A stretch of 62,500 nucleotides of DNA from Prorocentrum cordatum (GCA_963575745.1 CAUYUJ010016282.1:1824532-1887031); one strand, 5' to 3'. Counted from the first letter of the stretch, positions 39,881 to 51,900 are shown. The notes: a model not told the origin generated them from the letters alone. Program-made: numbers and translations.

Positions 39881-41449
39881 GCGCTCTCCCTTCCTCCCAT
39901 CGCCTCCTCACCTCCCCTCCTCCCTCCGCCTCGTCCTCCTCCGTGCGGCGGTGCCGCGCCGTGAATCTTGGCCGGCTGGGCGCCTCGAGGCTGGAGTTGT
40001 CGATGTGTGCACGCAGTCGCCCCCTTTTTTTTGTCCCTCCGCCTCCTCTCCTCCTCTTCCTCCTCCCCCTCCCCCGCGGGGCCGTCCAGACCGTTGCCGC
40101 AGGTGTTGGTTGAAGCCAGGGCAAGACCGCGGCGGCATCTGATTTCCATGCCGGGGCGAGCGTGTGGCGGCATCCATCGGGAGCCTCGAGACGGGGGTCA
40201 ATGCAAACGGGGGTCAGCCAGGGCGCCAGATCCTGCAGGATCCTGCGAAGACCCCCTCGGGCTGACCCGGGTTTGGGAGCCGCTCGTGGCCGCCAGGCGG
40301 CCGCACATATTGGCTGATCCGGGTTTGCGAAGACCTGCGTTGCAGTTTTTTTTTCCTGCATTGCAGTTTTTGGTTTCCTGCTGACCCGGGTCTGGATTGA
40401 CCCGGGTCAGAAGATCCCCGAATCCAGGTGTCACGCAGGAACCGCAAGAGCGAGTGTGTGGTGGCATCCGGGTTTTGCGGTGAGGAAAAGCCCTTTTCTC
40501 GTTTCAGTTTGCTCGTGTAGTGTTGTTCGTACCCCTGCGCGGGCGGGGAGGGTACGTCGTCGCGTGTGGCCCTGCCGCCCACGGGACAACCAGAGGCGTT
40601 GTTGATGTCATACTGTCCTCTCCTCTCCTCCTCCCCCGTTCTCCCCCCCAAGCCGCGGCACCCTTCGGCGCGAGGTGGTGCAAGCTATCGTGTGCCCTAT
40701 GCCCTGGCCGCGTGGCCGATGTCCCAGCCGCGTGGCCGATGGACGCTGGGGCACGGTGCGCCGAGCAGCCGATTCGAGCGGCACACACCCCTCGTCTCTT
40801 TCCTCCCGCTCTCTTCTCCCTGAGGCGGAGCGCTGGCGTTCGCGTCGGCTGCACGCAGAGGGGACTGGTGCTGGGCCGCCTGGTCTGTCCGGCCTCTCCC
40901 TAGCCAGGGAACCGCCCATTGGCCCGTATTGTCCAGCCTTCTGGCCGCCTTCACCTACCACGGGGCCAGTTTCGTGTGCGGCAGAGCCGCTTTCAGAAGC
41001 CTGGGGAGTGTTGGGATTGTTTGGCGTTTCTCCCGCACGTTGTGTTACTTCCTGCTGTCCTCCTCCTGCTCCTCATGCCCGAACTTTTCTGCCCCCTTCC
41101 TCGTCCCCCTCTCTTGGCGGCTGCTTTTTGTTGGCCAGAGTGGGATTTGTCCAGTACGCAGCCTAATACCTGCCAGCCTCTGTGTTCCTCCCCCTCCTCC
41201 TCTTCCTCCGCCTTCCCCTCCCTCCGTCGGCCCCGTTCTTGAGCGATCGGTATTTTGATTCCGCTACGTTGGGCGTCGCAATAGGCTCTCATGGTGTGTG
41301 TCTTGAATAATCGGTTGGAGGCTGTCAGGGGTGCGCACACTATGCGTTTGTCCAGTTTGTTGGCGCTGCGAGCGGGAAGGTTCGCTGTCCTATTCGTGTC
41401 CCCTCAGTGTTCCCCCGACTTCTCCCCCGGAGCAAATATGTATGGCTGT
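39881..41449. other. Mixed C/T-rich region, no gene recognised
   Basis: C/T-rich stretches at 39890-39960, 40020-40085 and 41040-41240, GC-rich sequence between. A repeated TTGCAGTTTTT pair lies at 40341-40375. No motif-bearing frame was found. Confidence 0.4.
40381..40410. repeat. Perfect 11-bp hairpin
   Basis: CTGACCCGGGT and ACCCGGGTCAG are exact reverse complements around an 8-nt loop. The GACCCGGGT motif also occurs nearby at 40264-40272. A role as terminator or protein site is unknown. Confidence 0.7.
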
Positions 41450-41562
41450 ATATATATATATACATACGTATCTATATAGGTGCATGTATGTGTGTGTATA
41501 TATATATATACATATACATATACATATACATATGTATGTATAAATATACACACATATATAAG
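41450..41562. repeat. (TA)n / (CATA)n microsatellite
   Basis: Alternating TA, CATA and TGTA runs over about 110 bp. Confidence 0.9.
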
Positions 41563-41592
41563 AGCGTTTTCTACCATTGCTGGAGGAAGAAC

Positions 41593-42386
41593 CGGGGGGG
41601 GGGTCATTACCTGTTCGAACCCCCCCCCTCTCGAAAACCGAGGGGGGGTCACTGCCGGTTCGACCCCCCCCCCCCCCCCTCGAAAACCAGGGGGGGGTGC
41701 GGACAGTGGTGGGGACGGTGGTGGTGGGGACAGTGGCGAGGGGACAGTGGGACAACGGTAGTGGTGGGGACACTGGTGAGGACAATGGTGGGAACAGTGG
41801 GGACAGTGGGACAGTGGTGGGGACGTTGGTGGTGGGGACATTGGCGTGGGGTCAATGGGAACGTCGTGGAAACAGTGGGACAGTGGAGGGTACAGTGGTG
41901 GTGGGGACAGTGGTGAAGGCGGTGGCGAGGACGGTGGTGGGACAATGGGGCAGAGGTACAGTGGGGGCAGTGGTGGGGACAGTGGTGGGAACAGTGGGAC
42001 AGCTCAGTGGGACAGCAGAGGAGTCAGTGGGACAGTGGGGACAGCGGGGATAGTCGGGCAGTGGTTGGGGCCGTGGAGAAAGTGGGGAGAGTGGAGCCGT
42101 GGTGGGAACAGTGGTGGGGACAGTGGGGACAGTGCGACAGTGGTGGGGGAACTGGTGGGGACAGCAGGGACGGTGGTGGAACCAGCGGGGTCGGCGGTGG
42201 TGAAAACAGTGGCGCTGGGAACAACAGTGGGGGATGTGGTGCGGACGGTGGTAGGGACGGGGAGTTGTTTGCTGGTGGTGCGGGGTGGGGGGGGGTTCGA
42301 ACGGGTAGTGACCCCCCCTCCGGTTTTCGAGGGGGGGGTTCGACCAGTAGTGAATTCCCTTGGTTTTCGAAGGGGGGGGGGGGGGT
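41593..42386. mobile_element. Fold-back element with ~100-bp inverted arms
   Basis: The left arm (41593-41697) and right arm (42287-42386) are inverted copies. Each holds two modules of the form TCACTNCNGGTTCGAA, a C run, TCGAAAACC, a G run. Between the arms, 41700-42285 is a G-rich minisatellite of GTGGGGACAGTGG and GTGGTGGGACA units. No coding capacity is seen. Fold-back transposons often have repetitive arms and interiors, which is why a mobile element is proposed. Target duplications were not found. Confidence 0.5.
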
Positions 42387-42480
42387 TGGGGAGGGGGGGG
42401 TTGCCGGGGGAGGGGAGGGGAGGGGCGGGGGGGGGGGGGGGATTTTCGGAGGGGGGGGGGCCCCGGGTTCCGGAGGAAGG
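42387..42480. repeat. G-rich tract
   Basis: Almost pure G with GTTGGGG, GAGGGG and GCGGGG interruptions, next to the fold-back element. It has strong quadruplex potential on the + strand. Confidence 0.8.
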
Positions 42481-42515
42481 GGGAAATTTTCCACAGTAAA
42501 GCGGCGGTGGGTCAC

Positions 42516-42626
42516 GCTCTCTCTCTCTCTCTCTCTCTCTCTTTTTCTCTATTTCTCTATTTCTCTCTCTTTCTCTTATATATATATATATATGTATACA
42601 CATACATACATACATACATACATACA

Positions 42627-42662
<36 letters not shown>

Positions 42663-42704
42663 TACATACATACATACATACATACATACATACATACATG
42701 CATG

Positions 42705-42738
<34 letters not shown>

Positions 42739-42746
42739 CATATCTA
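42516..42746. repeat. (TC)n - (TA)n - (ACAT)n microsatellite series
   Basis: (TC) to about 42575, (TA) at 42577-42592, then a long (CATA)/(ACAT) run to 42746. Confidence 0.95.
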
Positions 42747-42819
42747 TATATAGAAATGTATGTAAACACGTGCGTATTTATCCCCAAGACACTCTGCGTG
42801 TTAGTCTGGAGCTGGGCCA

Positions 42820-43075
42820 GTGCGTGGCGGTCTGGCGTCTACGTTGTCGCCGTCGCCGCCTCGTCGCCGCCCGTCGTCTGGGCCGGTGTGGCAGTCTGGC
42901 GGCTATGTTGTCGCCGTCGCCGCCCCGTCGCCGCCCCGCCGCCACCCGTTGTCTTGGCGTTGGTGGCGGTCTGGCTGCTATGTTGTCGCCATCGCCGCGC
43001 GTCGTCAGGGCCCCGGTGGCGGTCCAGCGGCTATGTTGTTGCCGTCGCCGCCCCGCCGTTGCCCCGTCGCTTTGC
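42820..43075. repeat. ~55-73-bp minisatellite, four copies
   Basis: Units contain TGGCGGTCTGGC(G/T), CTATGTTGTCGCCGTCGCCG and a CGCC-rich end. The anchors are at about 42838, 42903, 42976 and 43029. Confidence 0.7.
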
Positions 43076-43349
43076 ACTACGTAGCTCGTCTTACATATAT
43101 TGCCCTACGTAGCACAGATGTTGTTCCCCTCAAGAACTAAAGCTCCCCCCCCCCTTGCGGAATTGACGATCCACCTTCTCGTATCGAAATTTGTTGAAAT
43201 TGACATTCGATGTTGACCCATCGCCCACCCTGAGTATGAATTCGCACCATCGCAGGAGGGCCGGCCCCCCCGCCGCTATTTGTTTCGCAACAGTACATAT
43301 ATATATATACATATATATATATACATATACATTGCGCGCGCTCGCGTTT

Positions 43350-44720
43350 ATCAGATATCAATAGTTTCCAAAAGGTCCGGCACAACATGAGACGAATTGC
43401 GCACGTGCGCGTCGTCGCGCGCGCATGCCGGAAACCTCGTTGACATGTTTTCGGTTTCGTGACGTTTCCCAAGTCGAGCGCCACGAAAACATACAAACCA
43501 CACGCGTGGTTTTGCAACACGAAGTCCCCGACAGAAAAAAGTTTGCGCCCGCGCTCTTGCGAGTTCTGACGACACGATAGTCCTGTTCTGCAGGAGTTGC
43601 ACGATATGCTTCCAAATTTGCCTCGTCGCGCGCGCGTGTCGAAAATTGTTCGGACGCCTTTGCGCGCGCGCTGACGCAATAATCTCTTGTAACAAATGGG
43701 CGAAGCGCGAGCGCGCGTCGTTGCGCGCGCATGCCGAAGTCCTCGATGCATTCTCTGTTCTGCATGGCAGTTAAAACCGACTGCCCCGACAATGCATAAA
43801 ACGCATGGTTTTGCAGCGCGAATGTTCAAACAAATATGCGCTCGCGCTCGCGCTGGTACTTAAGCAACCATCGGTTTTCCCAAAATGTTCACGACATTCT
43901 GCCGAGCGGGCCTCTCGCGCCGCACGTCGATCTCACTCGAGCGCCCTTGCGCGCGCGCTCGCTGGGCGGGTGGGGGGGGCGCGACCCGCGTCAGATATTG
44001 CCGCGCGGGCTAATCGCGCGCCGCGGTCGCGCGCGCATATTGAACTCCGTCAAAAACCATCGTCGTAGACGCGAGGGCGTCGGCGTCGTAATCGGCGGGC
44101 GCGGGCAACGTCGGCGCCGTCGTTGGCCTCGCCGTCGCCGCCGCCGCCTTCGCCGCCGTCGCCGCGCCGGGAATCGCGCCCGCCGCTGTTGGCGACGCCG
44201 CGGTGCCGCGCCCGCTCAAGTCACCGACTCGCATGGAAATGCCCGCTGGGAAGTGCCCGGCGGTTAGCGCCGCCGCGGCCGCCCCGGTCGCGCCAAACGA
44301 GCTGGCCGCTGCGCGCGCGAGCGCGCTTGGGTTTGTGCGGCCGCGGGGATGCCCCAGCCGACGTCGCGCCCTCATCGTTTTTGCAGACCAGGTTGCGGGC
44401 GGGCAGGCGGGGCGCTTGCAAGCGCGTGGGGGGAGCGGGGTCGGGCGCGGCGCGGGGCAGCGCGACGGCAGTTTCACCCTTCATACCCCGCTGCAAACGC
44501 CGCCCGCGCGCGCTCGATTATCGAGGGCCATGGGTTTCCAAGGCCGACCAATTAAAAACTCGACGAAGCGCGCTCGCCCCGCGCGCGCGCCGAAATCGTT
44601 CTACCGCGTCTTCGGTTTCGCGAGGGGCGCGAAAACAGCGGCCCCGAACAACAGCGCAAACGACGCGTGGTTTCGCAAGGAGGAATGTCGCGCAAAGCTT
44701 GCGCGTGCGTTCTCGCGAAT
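43350..44720. repeat. Diverged GC-rich satellite, first block
   Basis: Monomers of about 290-310 bp share CGAAGCGCGCGCGCGTCGTC, CCCGAAAACGCATAAAC.ACG, a GCCGAGCGGGCC-TCGCGCCGC block and CGCCCTTGCGCGCGCGCT. Anchors are near 43645 and 43945. From 44080 the array changes into a distinct segment (CGCTGGGAAGTGCCCGGC...) that recurs at 45975, 47330 and 48540. Confidence 0.6.
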
Positions 44721-44830
44721 TCTCAGGGACGCATCTGATGTTTCAGTATTTCCCCAGCCATAGCTTGCCTCTGTATGGGGTCCTAGCGGATTCACGTTTA
44801 CGTGGGGTGTTCCACCGATCTCCGCGGCCC

Positions 44831-44860
44831 GCCCGGGCGCCCGTGCGCCTGGGCGCCCGG
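44831..44860. repeat. Perfect inverted repeat, 11-bp arms
   Basis: CCCGGGCGCCC and GGGCGCCCGGG face each other over an 8-nt spacer, at the border between the GC-rich satellite and the CCCTATAGC minisatellite. Confidence 0.7.
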
Positions 44861-44867
44861 GTGCCTT

Positions 44868-45395
44868 GTGGCCCTATAGCATTAAAACCCTATGGCCCCA
44901 TCGTCCATTTGATGTGTGGCCCTATCTCCCTATAGCCGCATAGCCCAATAGCCCTAGAGCTCTAGAGCACTATTGCACCATGGCCTGATAACCCCATGGA
45001 CCTACAGCCCTATAGCACCATAGCCTTATAACCAAATCGCCTTATAATCAAAATCGCCCTATGGACCTATAGCCCTATAGGTGTTATGCCTACAGCTCTA
45101 TAGCTCTATCGCCCTGTGCCCCATGCAGCCCATTGGCACTATGTGCCTGTTGTCCCATAGCCCTATACCCCGATGGTCCTACAGCCCTATGGTCCTGTGG
45201 CCCCATAGCCCGATAGACTCATTGCCCTATAGCATTATGCACCCCAGAGCCCCGTGGCCCTGTAGCCCTGCAGCCCTGTGGCCGTATAGCCTCATGGACC
45301 TATAGCCTCCCCCCCATGGCCCTATAACCCTATAGCTCAAGAGCCCCATGGCTCCATCGCCCTAGTGCCCAGTAGCCCCGTCGCCGTATATCCTC
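44868..45395. repeat. CCCTATAGC minisatellite
   Basis: About 40 irregular units of 10-14 bp, such as GCCCTATAGC, ACCATGG and CCCTGTGGCC. The array interrupts the GC-rich satellite. Confidence 0.85.
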
Positions 45396-45429
45396 TATGA
45401 ATTTCTGATTCGGGCTTTTCTCCGGTTTC

Positions 45430-48400
45430 AGTCATGAAGCGCTACCAAATTCCCCCCCCCGCGCGCGTGCGCGTCGAAGTCGCTGGAAGCCCCCGCGCGC
45501 GCGCTGTCGCAGAACACCCCAGCAATACAAAAGCGAAGCGCATGCGCGCGTCGTCGCGCGCGCCGAAATCTTTGAAGAATTTCCGGCGTCGCGAGAAAGT
45601 CAACATCAAGCTTCCCGAAAACGAATAAACAACGCGCGGCGTTGCACCATATGCTTTCCGGTGTCCGGGAAATTTCAGCACATTCTGCCAGACGGGCCTC
45701 TCGCGCCGCGCGTCGACATCACTCGACCGCCCCCGCGCTCGCGCTGCGGGGCACGACCTGCGTTAAATGATGTCGCGCGCGCGTCGGCCCCGCGAGCGCG
45801 TCCTTCATCGCCGACGCGAGGGCGCCGTAATCGTTGCCGGCGTGATCTGCGTCGGCGCCGTCGCTGGCCGCGCCGTCGCCGTTGTCGCCTTCGTCGCCAG
45901 CGCTGCAATTACCATCGTCGCGTCCACCGTTGCCGACGTCGCCTACTGCGCCCGCCCGCGCGGCCTACTCGCATTGGAGTGCCCGCTGGGAATTGCCCAG
46001 TGGCCAGAGCCGCCGCGGCCGCGTCGGCTGGCCCAAACAAGCCGGCCGCTGCGCGCGCAAGCATGCGCGGGCCAGCGCGGCCGCGGAGATGCACCGGCCA
46101 ACGCCGAGCACCCATCGCAATCGCTGCCGCATGAGTTTTGCACGGCAAGCTGCGGGCGGGCGGGCGGGGTGATTGCGCGAGCAGTGGGGTTGACAAGTGC
46201 GAGTTCCACGAGTGAGTTTTCCTGTCCGAGAGAGCAGTCGGACGCCCCCCCCCCCCCCCCTTGGATTTTACGGGCCATTTGTTCAATCGCATTTTATTGT
46301 GCATGTGATTATGCCCCATCGTCCGTCCTGCATGCGAATTCGCATCGCCCCAGCCAGACCCGCAACGCCCCCCCCTCTCCCCCGTCCTTTGCAACAAATG
46401 CCACGCGCGCGCACTCGTTCATCAAGGACAATCCGCGCGTGAGAATCCTTTGCGCAAAACGAGACGAAGTGTGCGCGCGTTTGACGTTGCGCGCGCCGAA
46501 GTTCGGGTTTTCGCGGTGGCTTCAACATCGCGCGCCCCGAAAACGCATTCAAACACATCTGGTTGTGCAGTGCTGATTTTCTAAGCAAGTTCGCTCTGGC
46601 AGATCTTAGAGAAAACCATCGATTTTTCACACATGCCATTCGATGCTGCCAAACGGGCCTCTTTCTCGCGCGCGCGTCGAAATCGCCGGGCGCCCTTGCG
46701 CGCGCGCTGTGTCGGAGGAACCCTTTGCAACGCGCGGGGCGAAGCGCGCGCGCGCCGTCGCGCGCGGGCGCAGAAATCTCACACAAATTTCCAGGTGTTG
46801 CAAGGTTGTCGAACGATTGCCCCGGAGACACACAAACGCGCATGGTTTTTAGAATCCAGTTGTCCCAGGAGTTTGCGCGCTCGCCCCTGCAAATCTTAAA
46901 GCCAACCACCTTTCTAAACATTGCCGACAAATCATGCCGAGCGGGCCCCTCGCTCCGCGCGCCGAACTCACCCGAACGTCCTTGCGCGCGTGTGGGGGGG
47001 GGGGGGGGGGGGGGGGGGGGCGCGATCCGCGTCGAATGATGCGCGCGGGCCGCCCGCGCGCGTCGGCCGCGCGCGCGCGCCGAAATCTTCAAATAGTTTC
47101 AGGCGTCGCGGGGGCGCGAAGATCGAGCTCCCCGAAAACGCATAAACATCGCACGGTGTTCCACCATTCGTTTTCCATGTCCGAGCAAAAATTGCGCCCG
47201 CGCATTTTGCGGATTCTAAAGGAACCCATATGTTTTATCATTTTCACTGCATCCTGCCAGACGGGCCTTCCGCGCCGCATGCCGACGTCATTCGAGCGCC
47301 TTTGCACGCGTGCTGCGCGCGCGAGCGCGCGCGGGCTGGCGCGGCGGCAGGGGCGCACCGGCCGACGCCGAGCACTCGTCGAAATCGCTGCCGCACGTTC
47401 TCTGCAAGCCAGGCTTCGGGTGGGTGGGCGAGATGATTGCGCGAGCAGTGGAGTTGACACTTGCGAATTCCACGAGTGAGTTCTCCTTCCCAAGGGAGCA
47501 TTCGGAAGCCCCCCCCCCCCCCCGTGGACTTAACGGGCCACCTTTTCGCATTGCAATGCACGTGTGAATCTGCCCCATCGCCCGCCCGAAATACACGCGA
47601 AGTCGGGTCGCCCCAGCCGAGCCGCCCCCCCCCCCTCATTCTCTTCAACGAATGCTACGCGCGCGCGCTCGTTTATGCAAGATCATCTGCCTTTGAGAAT
47701 CCCTTGCCACCAATGGGGCGAAGTGCACGCGCGCCCTCGCCGTCGGGCGCGCGCCGGCATCCGCCCGCAAGGATTTCAACATCGAGCGCCCCGGAAACAT
47801 CTAACTACGCGTGGTTTCGCAACGCGGATGTTCAACACATGTTTGCGTTCGCGCTTTTGCAGATTTCCCGGGGGCCCATCCGTTGCTGCCGCACGGGCCT
47901 TTTCGCGCGCGCGCGTGCCGAAATCGTTCGAACGCCCTTGCACGCGCGCGCTGTCGGAGACGTCCTCTGCGACAGATGAGGCGAAGCGCGCGCGCGTCGT
48001 CGCGCGCGCGCCGAATTCTGTTGGAAACCAGGTGGGTCCGCATTGATGTTATGAGCGAGTGTGCCGAAAACGTACATGCACACATGGTTTTACGACCTCA
48101 GTTTCCCAGCGTGTTTGCGAGTGCTCTTGCAAATCGTAAGGTCAACCATTAGCTGTTTGCGCATTGCCAACAACTTCTGCCAAACGGGCCCCTCGCGCCG
48201 CGCACCGAACTCATCCGAACGTCCTTGCGCGCGTGCTGGGGGGGCACGGTCCGCGTCAAATGATGCCGCGCGGGCCGCTCGCGCGTCTCGGCCGCGCGCG
48301 CGCGCTTTGCATTTCTGCCAAAGCCCGCATCGCCGACGCGAGGACATCGTCATTGTCATCGGCGGGCGTGATCGACATCGGCGCCGCCATTGGTTTCCTC

Positions 48401-48640
48401 GTCGTCGCCGCGACTACCTTCGTCGGCGTCGCCATGATACCACGCCCGCCCGCCCAATTCAATGATTCGCATTGAAGTGCCCGCCGCGCGCCCAGCGGTC
48501 AGCGTCACCGCGGCCGCGTCGGTCGCGCCGCATTAGCTGCTGGTCGCTGCGCGCGCGAGCATGCGCGGGCTAGCGCGGCCGCAGAGATGCGCCAACCAAC
48601 CCCGAACATTCACGGGAATCGCCGTCGCATGGCTTTTGCC
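45430..48640. repeat. Diverged GC-rich satellite, second block with higher-order repeats
   Basis: The ~300-bp monomers continue (anchors near 45490, 45735, 46690, 46985, 47295, 47935, 48222). A longer repeat of about 1.2-1.7 kb is superimposed. The segment GTGCCCGCTGGGAATTGCCC...GCCGCTGCGCGCGC...GATTGCGCGAGCAG recurs at 45975, 47330 and 48540 (and 44230), followed by a C run and ...TTTTACGGGCCA-like sequence. Many + strand frames run through it but change with each monomer. It is read as satellite, not genes. Confidence 0.6.
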
Positions 48641-48989
48641 TGCCAAGTTGCGGGTGGGTGATTGCGACGTTTGCGCGAGCAGCGGGACTGACAACTTCGT
48701 GTTCGGCACAGCGATTGCACCGCATACCTTGCCGCGCATGTTGCACCACATCGATTGCACCGCGTAAATTGTCCCACGTCTTCTGCGCACCATCGACTGC
48801 GCCATATAGGTTGCAACACCAACTCGCACCGTTAATCCGTAAGGGCTTCGCCCCCTGCCGCCGGCCCCCTTATCTCGGATTATGCGCTATGCGAGAGCTA
48901 TGTCATGAAGCCTGGGCGCCGTCGTGAAGCAGTATCGGAACTGCATACGTGGTTGATTCGTAATCGGCAAAATCAATTGATTTGTCTTG
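48641..48989. other. No gene recognised
   Basis: The satellite fades into sequence with short repeated TTGCACCACATCGATTGCAC-like phrases (48715-48830). No coding signal is seen. Confidence 0.4.
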
Positions 48990-49690
48990 TGAGCCTGACC
49001 CCGCCGATCTGCGTGAGGGGTGCCACCAGATTTCAGAAATGTGGCAAATCCCTTATGTTTTTGGACCCTGACCCCGCCGATCTGCGTGAGGGGTGCCACC
49101 GGATTTCAGAAATGTGGCAAATCCCTTTTGTTTTTGGACCCTGACCCCGCCGATCTGCGTGAGGGGTGCCACCGGATTTTCCAAAATGTGGCAAAATCTT
49201 TTGTGTTTTTGGACCCGGACCTTGTCGATCCGCGAGAGGGGTGCCAACGAATTTCAGAAATGTGGCAAATCATATGTTTTTGAACCCTGACCCCGCCTAC
49301 TTGCATGACGGGTAACATCGAATTTCAGAAATGTCGCAAATCCCACATGTTTTTCGACCCTGACCCCGCCGATCTATATGAGGGTTGCCACCGAATTTCA
49401 GAAATGTGGCAAATCTGTTGTGTTTTTGGACCCTGGCCCCGCCGATCTGCGTGAGGGGTGCCACCGGATTTCAGAAATGTTGTAAATCTTGTGTGTTTTT
49501 GCACCCTGACCCTGCCGATCTGCGTGAGGGGTGCCAGCAAATTTTTGAAATGTTGCAGATCCTATATGTTTTTGGACCCTGACCCCGCCGATCTGCTTGA
49601 GGAGACTACCGAATTTTAGAAATGTCGGAAATCCCATTTGTTTTTGGACCCTGACCCCGCCGATCTGCGTGAGGGGTGCCAATTTTTATC
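48990..49690. repeat. 73-bp satellite, ten copies
   Basis: The unit reads CCTGACCCCGCCGATCTGCG, TGAGGGGTGCCACCGGATTT, CAGAAATGTGGCAAATCC, then TTTGTTTTTGGAC. Copies begin near 48996, 49069, 49140, 49213, 49286, 49359, 49432, 49508, 49580 and 49653. The first two are nearly identical, while copies 4-6 are more diverged. Because 73 is not a multiple of 3, reading frames rotate from copy to copy. Confidence 0.9.
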
Positions 49691-50009
49691 CACTCCGGCA
49701 ATTCAGACATCACGCTCAGGGCGTGCTAAACCTGCCCGTTTTGGGCCTCTCCCCTCGCGCGGTCCATCAACGAGGAACAAGCAGCAGCAAGAAGCAGAAT
49801 TGTAACAGTGGAAACTGGAAGCTGCAATTGGTACAGGCAACTGCGAACCTTCAGCCTACAGCCTGGCGGCCCCACAAGGGGGCCGGCGGATTTCGCAAAA
49901 CAGGGGTTGTACAACATATATTGCACCACGTGTGTCGCAACATTCACAGTGCACCACGTAGACTCATCAAAACAATTTGCCATACCTATATCGATAGAAG
50001 CCCACGGTT
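49691..50009. other. No gene recognised
   Basis: Unique-looking sequence, no motif on either strand. Confidence 0.4.
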
Positions 50010-50515
50010 TGAGGCCCACGTATGTATGTATGTATAGGTGTATGTATGTATGCATGCATTGCATGCATGCATGTATGTTTGCATGTATGTATGTATGTAT
50101 GTATGTAGGTTTGTATGGTTGATGTATGTATGTATGTATGTATGTATGTATGTATGTATGTATGTATGCATATATGTATGTGTGTATGTATGCATGTATG
50201 TATGTATGTATGTTTGTATGTATGTATGTATGTATGTATGTATGTATGTATGAATGTATGTGTATATGTATAGATGCATGCATGTGTGTTTGGTTGTATG
50301 TATGTATGTATGTATGTATGTATGTATGTATGTATGTATGTATGTGTGTATGTATGTCTGTGTATATGTGTGTATGCATGCATGCATGCATGCATGTATG
50401 TATGTATGCATGCATGCATGCATGCATGCATGTGTATATATGTATCTATGTATATATATGTATATATGTATATATATATATAAATATGTGTGTAGGTGTA
50501 TGAATGTATGAATGT
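50010..50515. repeat. (ATGT)n / (ATGC)n microsatellite
   Basis: About 500 bp of TATG, GCATGCAT and TGTATA units. Met/Tyr/Cys/Val repeat ORFs across it are artefacts. Confidence 0.95.
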
Positions 50516-50654
50516 ATATGCACACGTGCACCCATGTATATACCTTTTGGGGCCTACCCATTGAACGTTCAGCATAGTTGCATACAGGTACGCATTATAT
50601 GTACATACGCAAACAATCGTACTATTTGAGCTTGTTGGGAAGATTTTTGTTGAA

Positions 50655-51900
50655 CACCTTTTGGGCGCCCGGGTCATCGCGGGGTTTCCTTGGGGCCCTC
50701 CTGGGGACTTTCCAGGCCATATTGCGAAGGCCTTGCGGCCAGTGCCGCCGACCCCGAAGGGAGACGACGACGACGACGACGTCGGCGGCGGAGCGTTTTG
50801 GGGGCCTCTCGGAGCCTTTTGGGGGCCTCTTCGGGCTTCCTGGGGACTTTTTATAGGCCTCTTGGGGCTTCTGGGGAACCTCTAGGGGCGTCCTGGGAAC
50901 CTCTTGGGGCGGACGGCTCGAAATGTCCGTTCGGGTCCAGGGCCCCCAGGGGGGAAAGCGTATCTGGATGGCGATCCCCCCGGGACCCTTACGGGACCCC
51001 CCCCGGCGCGGAGAAGGGATCAAAGGGAAGGGGTTTTTTTTCGACTCGATTACGACATTACTAGAGTCCTCTCGCTTCGCGGGGTGCACGTCCGGAGCAC
51101 GTACAGTCACGTCGTCGCGGAGCCTCTTGGGGGCCTCCTGGAGGCCTGGAGCTTCCTTGGGCTTCTTGGGGACTTCTTTGGGGCCTCTATTCCCCTCCCT
51201 CCTTGTCATACTCCCTCCCCATATTTCCTTCCAGCGCCGGCTCTAATCATGGGCGCCGCTGCGACCAACTTCCGCCTGGCTGGCGCTGCGCCGCAGTTCG
51301 CCCAGGTTGGAAAAATGGCATTGCACTCCAGTCGCTGTGTGGCCTTTGGGGGGCTTCTTTGGAGCCTTTGGGAGGCTTCTTGAAGACATCTTGGAGGCCT
51401 CTTGGTGGCTTTTTGGGGCCAATTGGGGGCCTCTTGGGGGCCTCTTGGGGGCGTCTTTGGCCGTATTGTGGCGCTTTTGCGCCGTTTCGCCCCTCGGAGG
51501 CCGTCTTGGGGCCTCTCGCGGCCGCCTTGGGGCCGTCTTGAGGTCCTCTTGGGCCGTCATAGGGGCCTCTTGGACCGTCTTGGGGGCCTCTTTGGGCCGT
51601 CTTGGGGCTTTGTTGGGCCGTATTGGGGCCCTCTTGGGGGCTCCTTGGGTTGTTCTGGGGCGATTTAGGAAGCTGCTTGGGCCGCCAAGGCGACAACGCT
51701 AACCTATTACCAAACCATAGGGGAATCAATGATTTGTGGGCGCTCTTGGGGGCCTCTTGGGCTGTCATTGGGGCTTTTTGGGCCCTCTTGGGGCCATCTT
51801 GGACCGTCCCGGGGCCGTCTTGGCCCGCACAGAGCCCATCTTGAGCTGCTTGGCGCCCTCTTGGTCCCCCAAGAGGCCCAAGAGGTCGAAATCATAGATT
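50655..51900. repeat. CTTGGGG/GGCCTC minisatellite, locus 2
   Basis: The same unit family as at 33955, in two blocks: 50660-50920 and 51110-51880, with GC-rich unique sequence between. A (GAC)n run lies at 50764-50783. The spacer 51690-51740 (CAAACCATAGGGGAATCAAT GATTTG) resembles that of locus 1. Confidence 0.75.

Noticed and set aside
40381-40410. Intrinsic terminator
   Set aside because: The hairpin has no T tract and the sequence is eukaryotic.
41605-41660. tRNA or tRNA-derived SINE based on GGTTCGAA
   Set aside because: No acceptor stem or A-box was found; the string is part of a repeated G/C-run module.
45430-48465. Multiple Ala/Arg-rich genes in the GC-rich satellite
   Set aside because: The frames shift between monomers and follow repeat structure, not codon structure.
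48990-49690. CRISPR array
   Set aside because: The repeats are contiguous 73-bp units without unique spacers, in eukaryotic sequence.
49726-50677. Antisense His/Thr/Tyr repeat proteins over 230 codons
   Set aside because: They are translations of the (ATGT)n tract.
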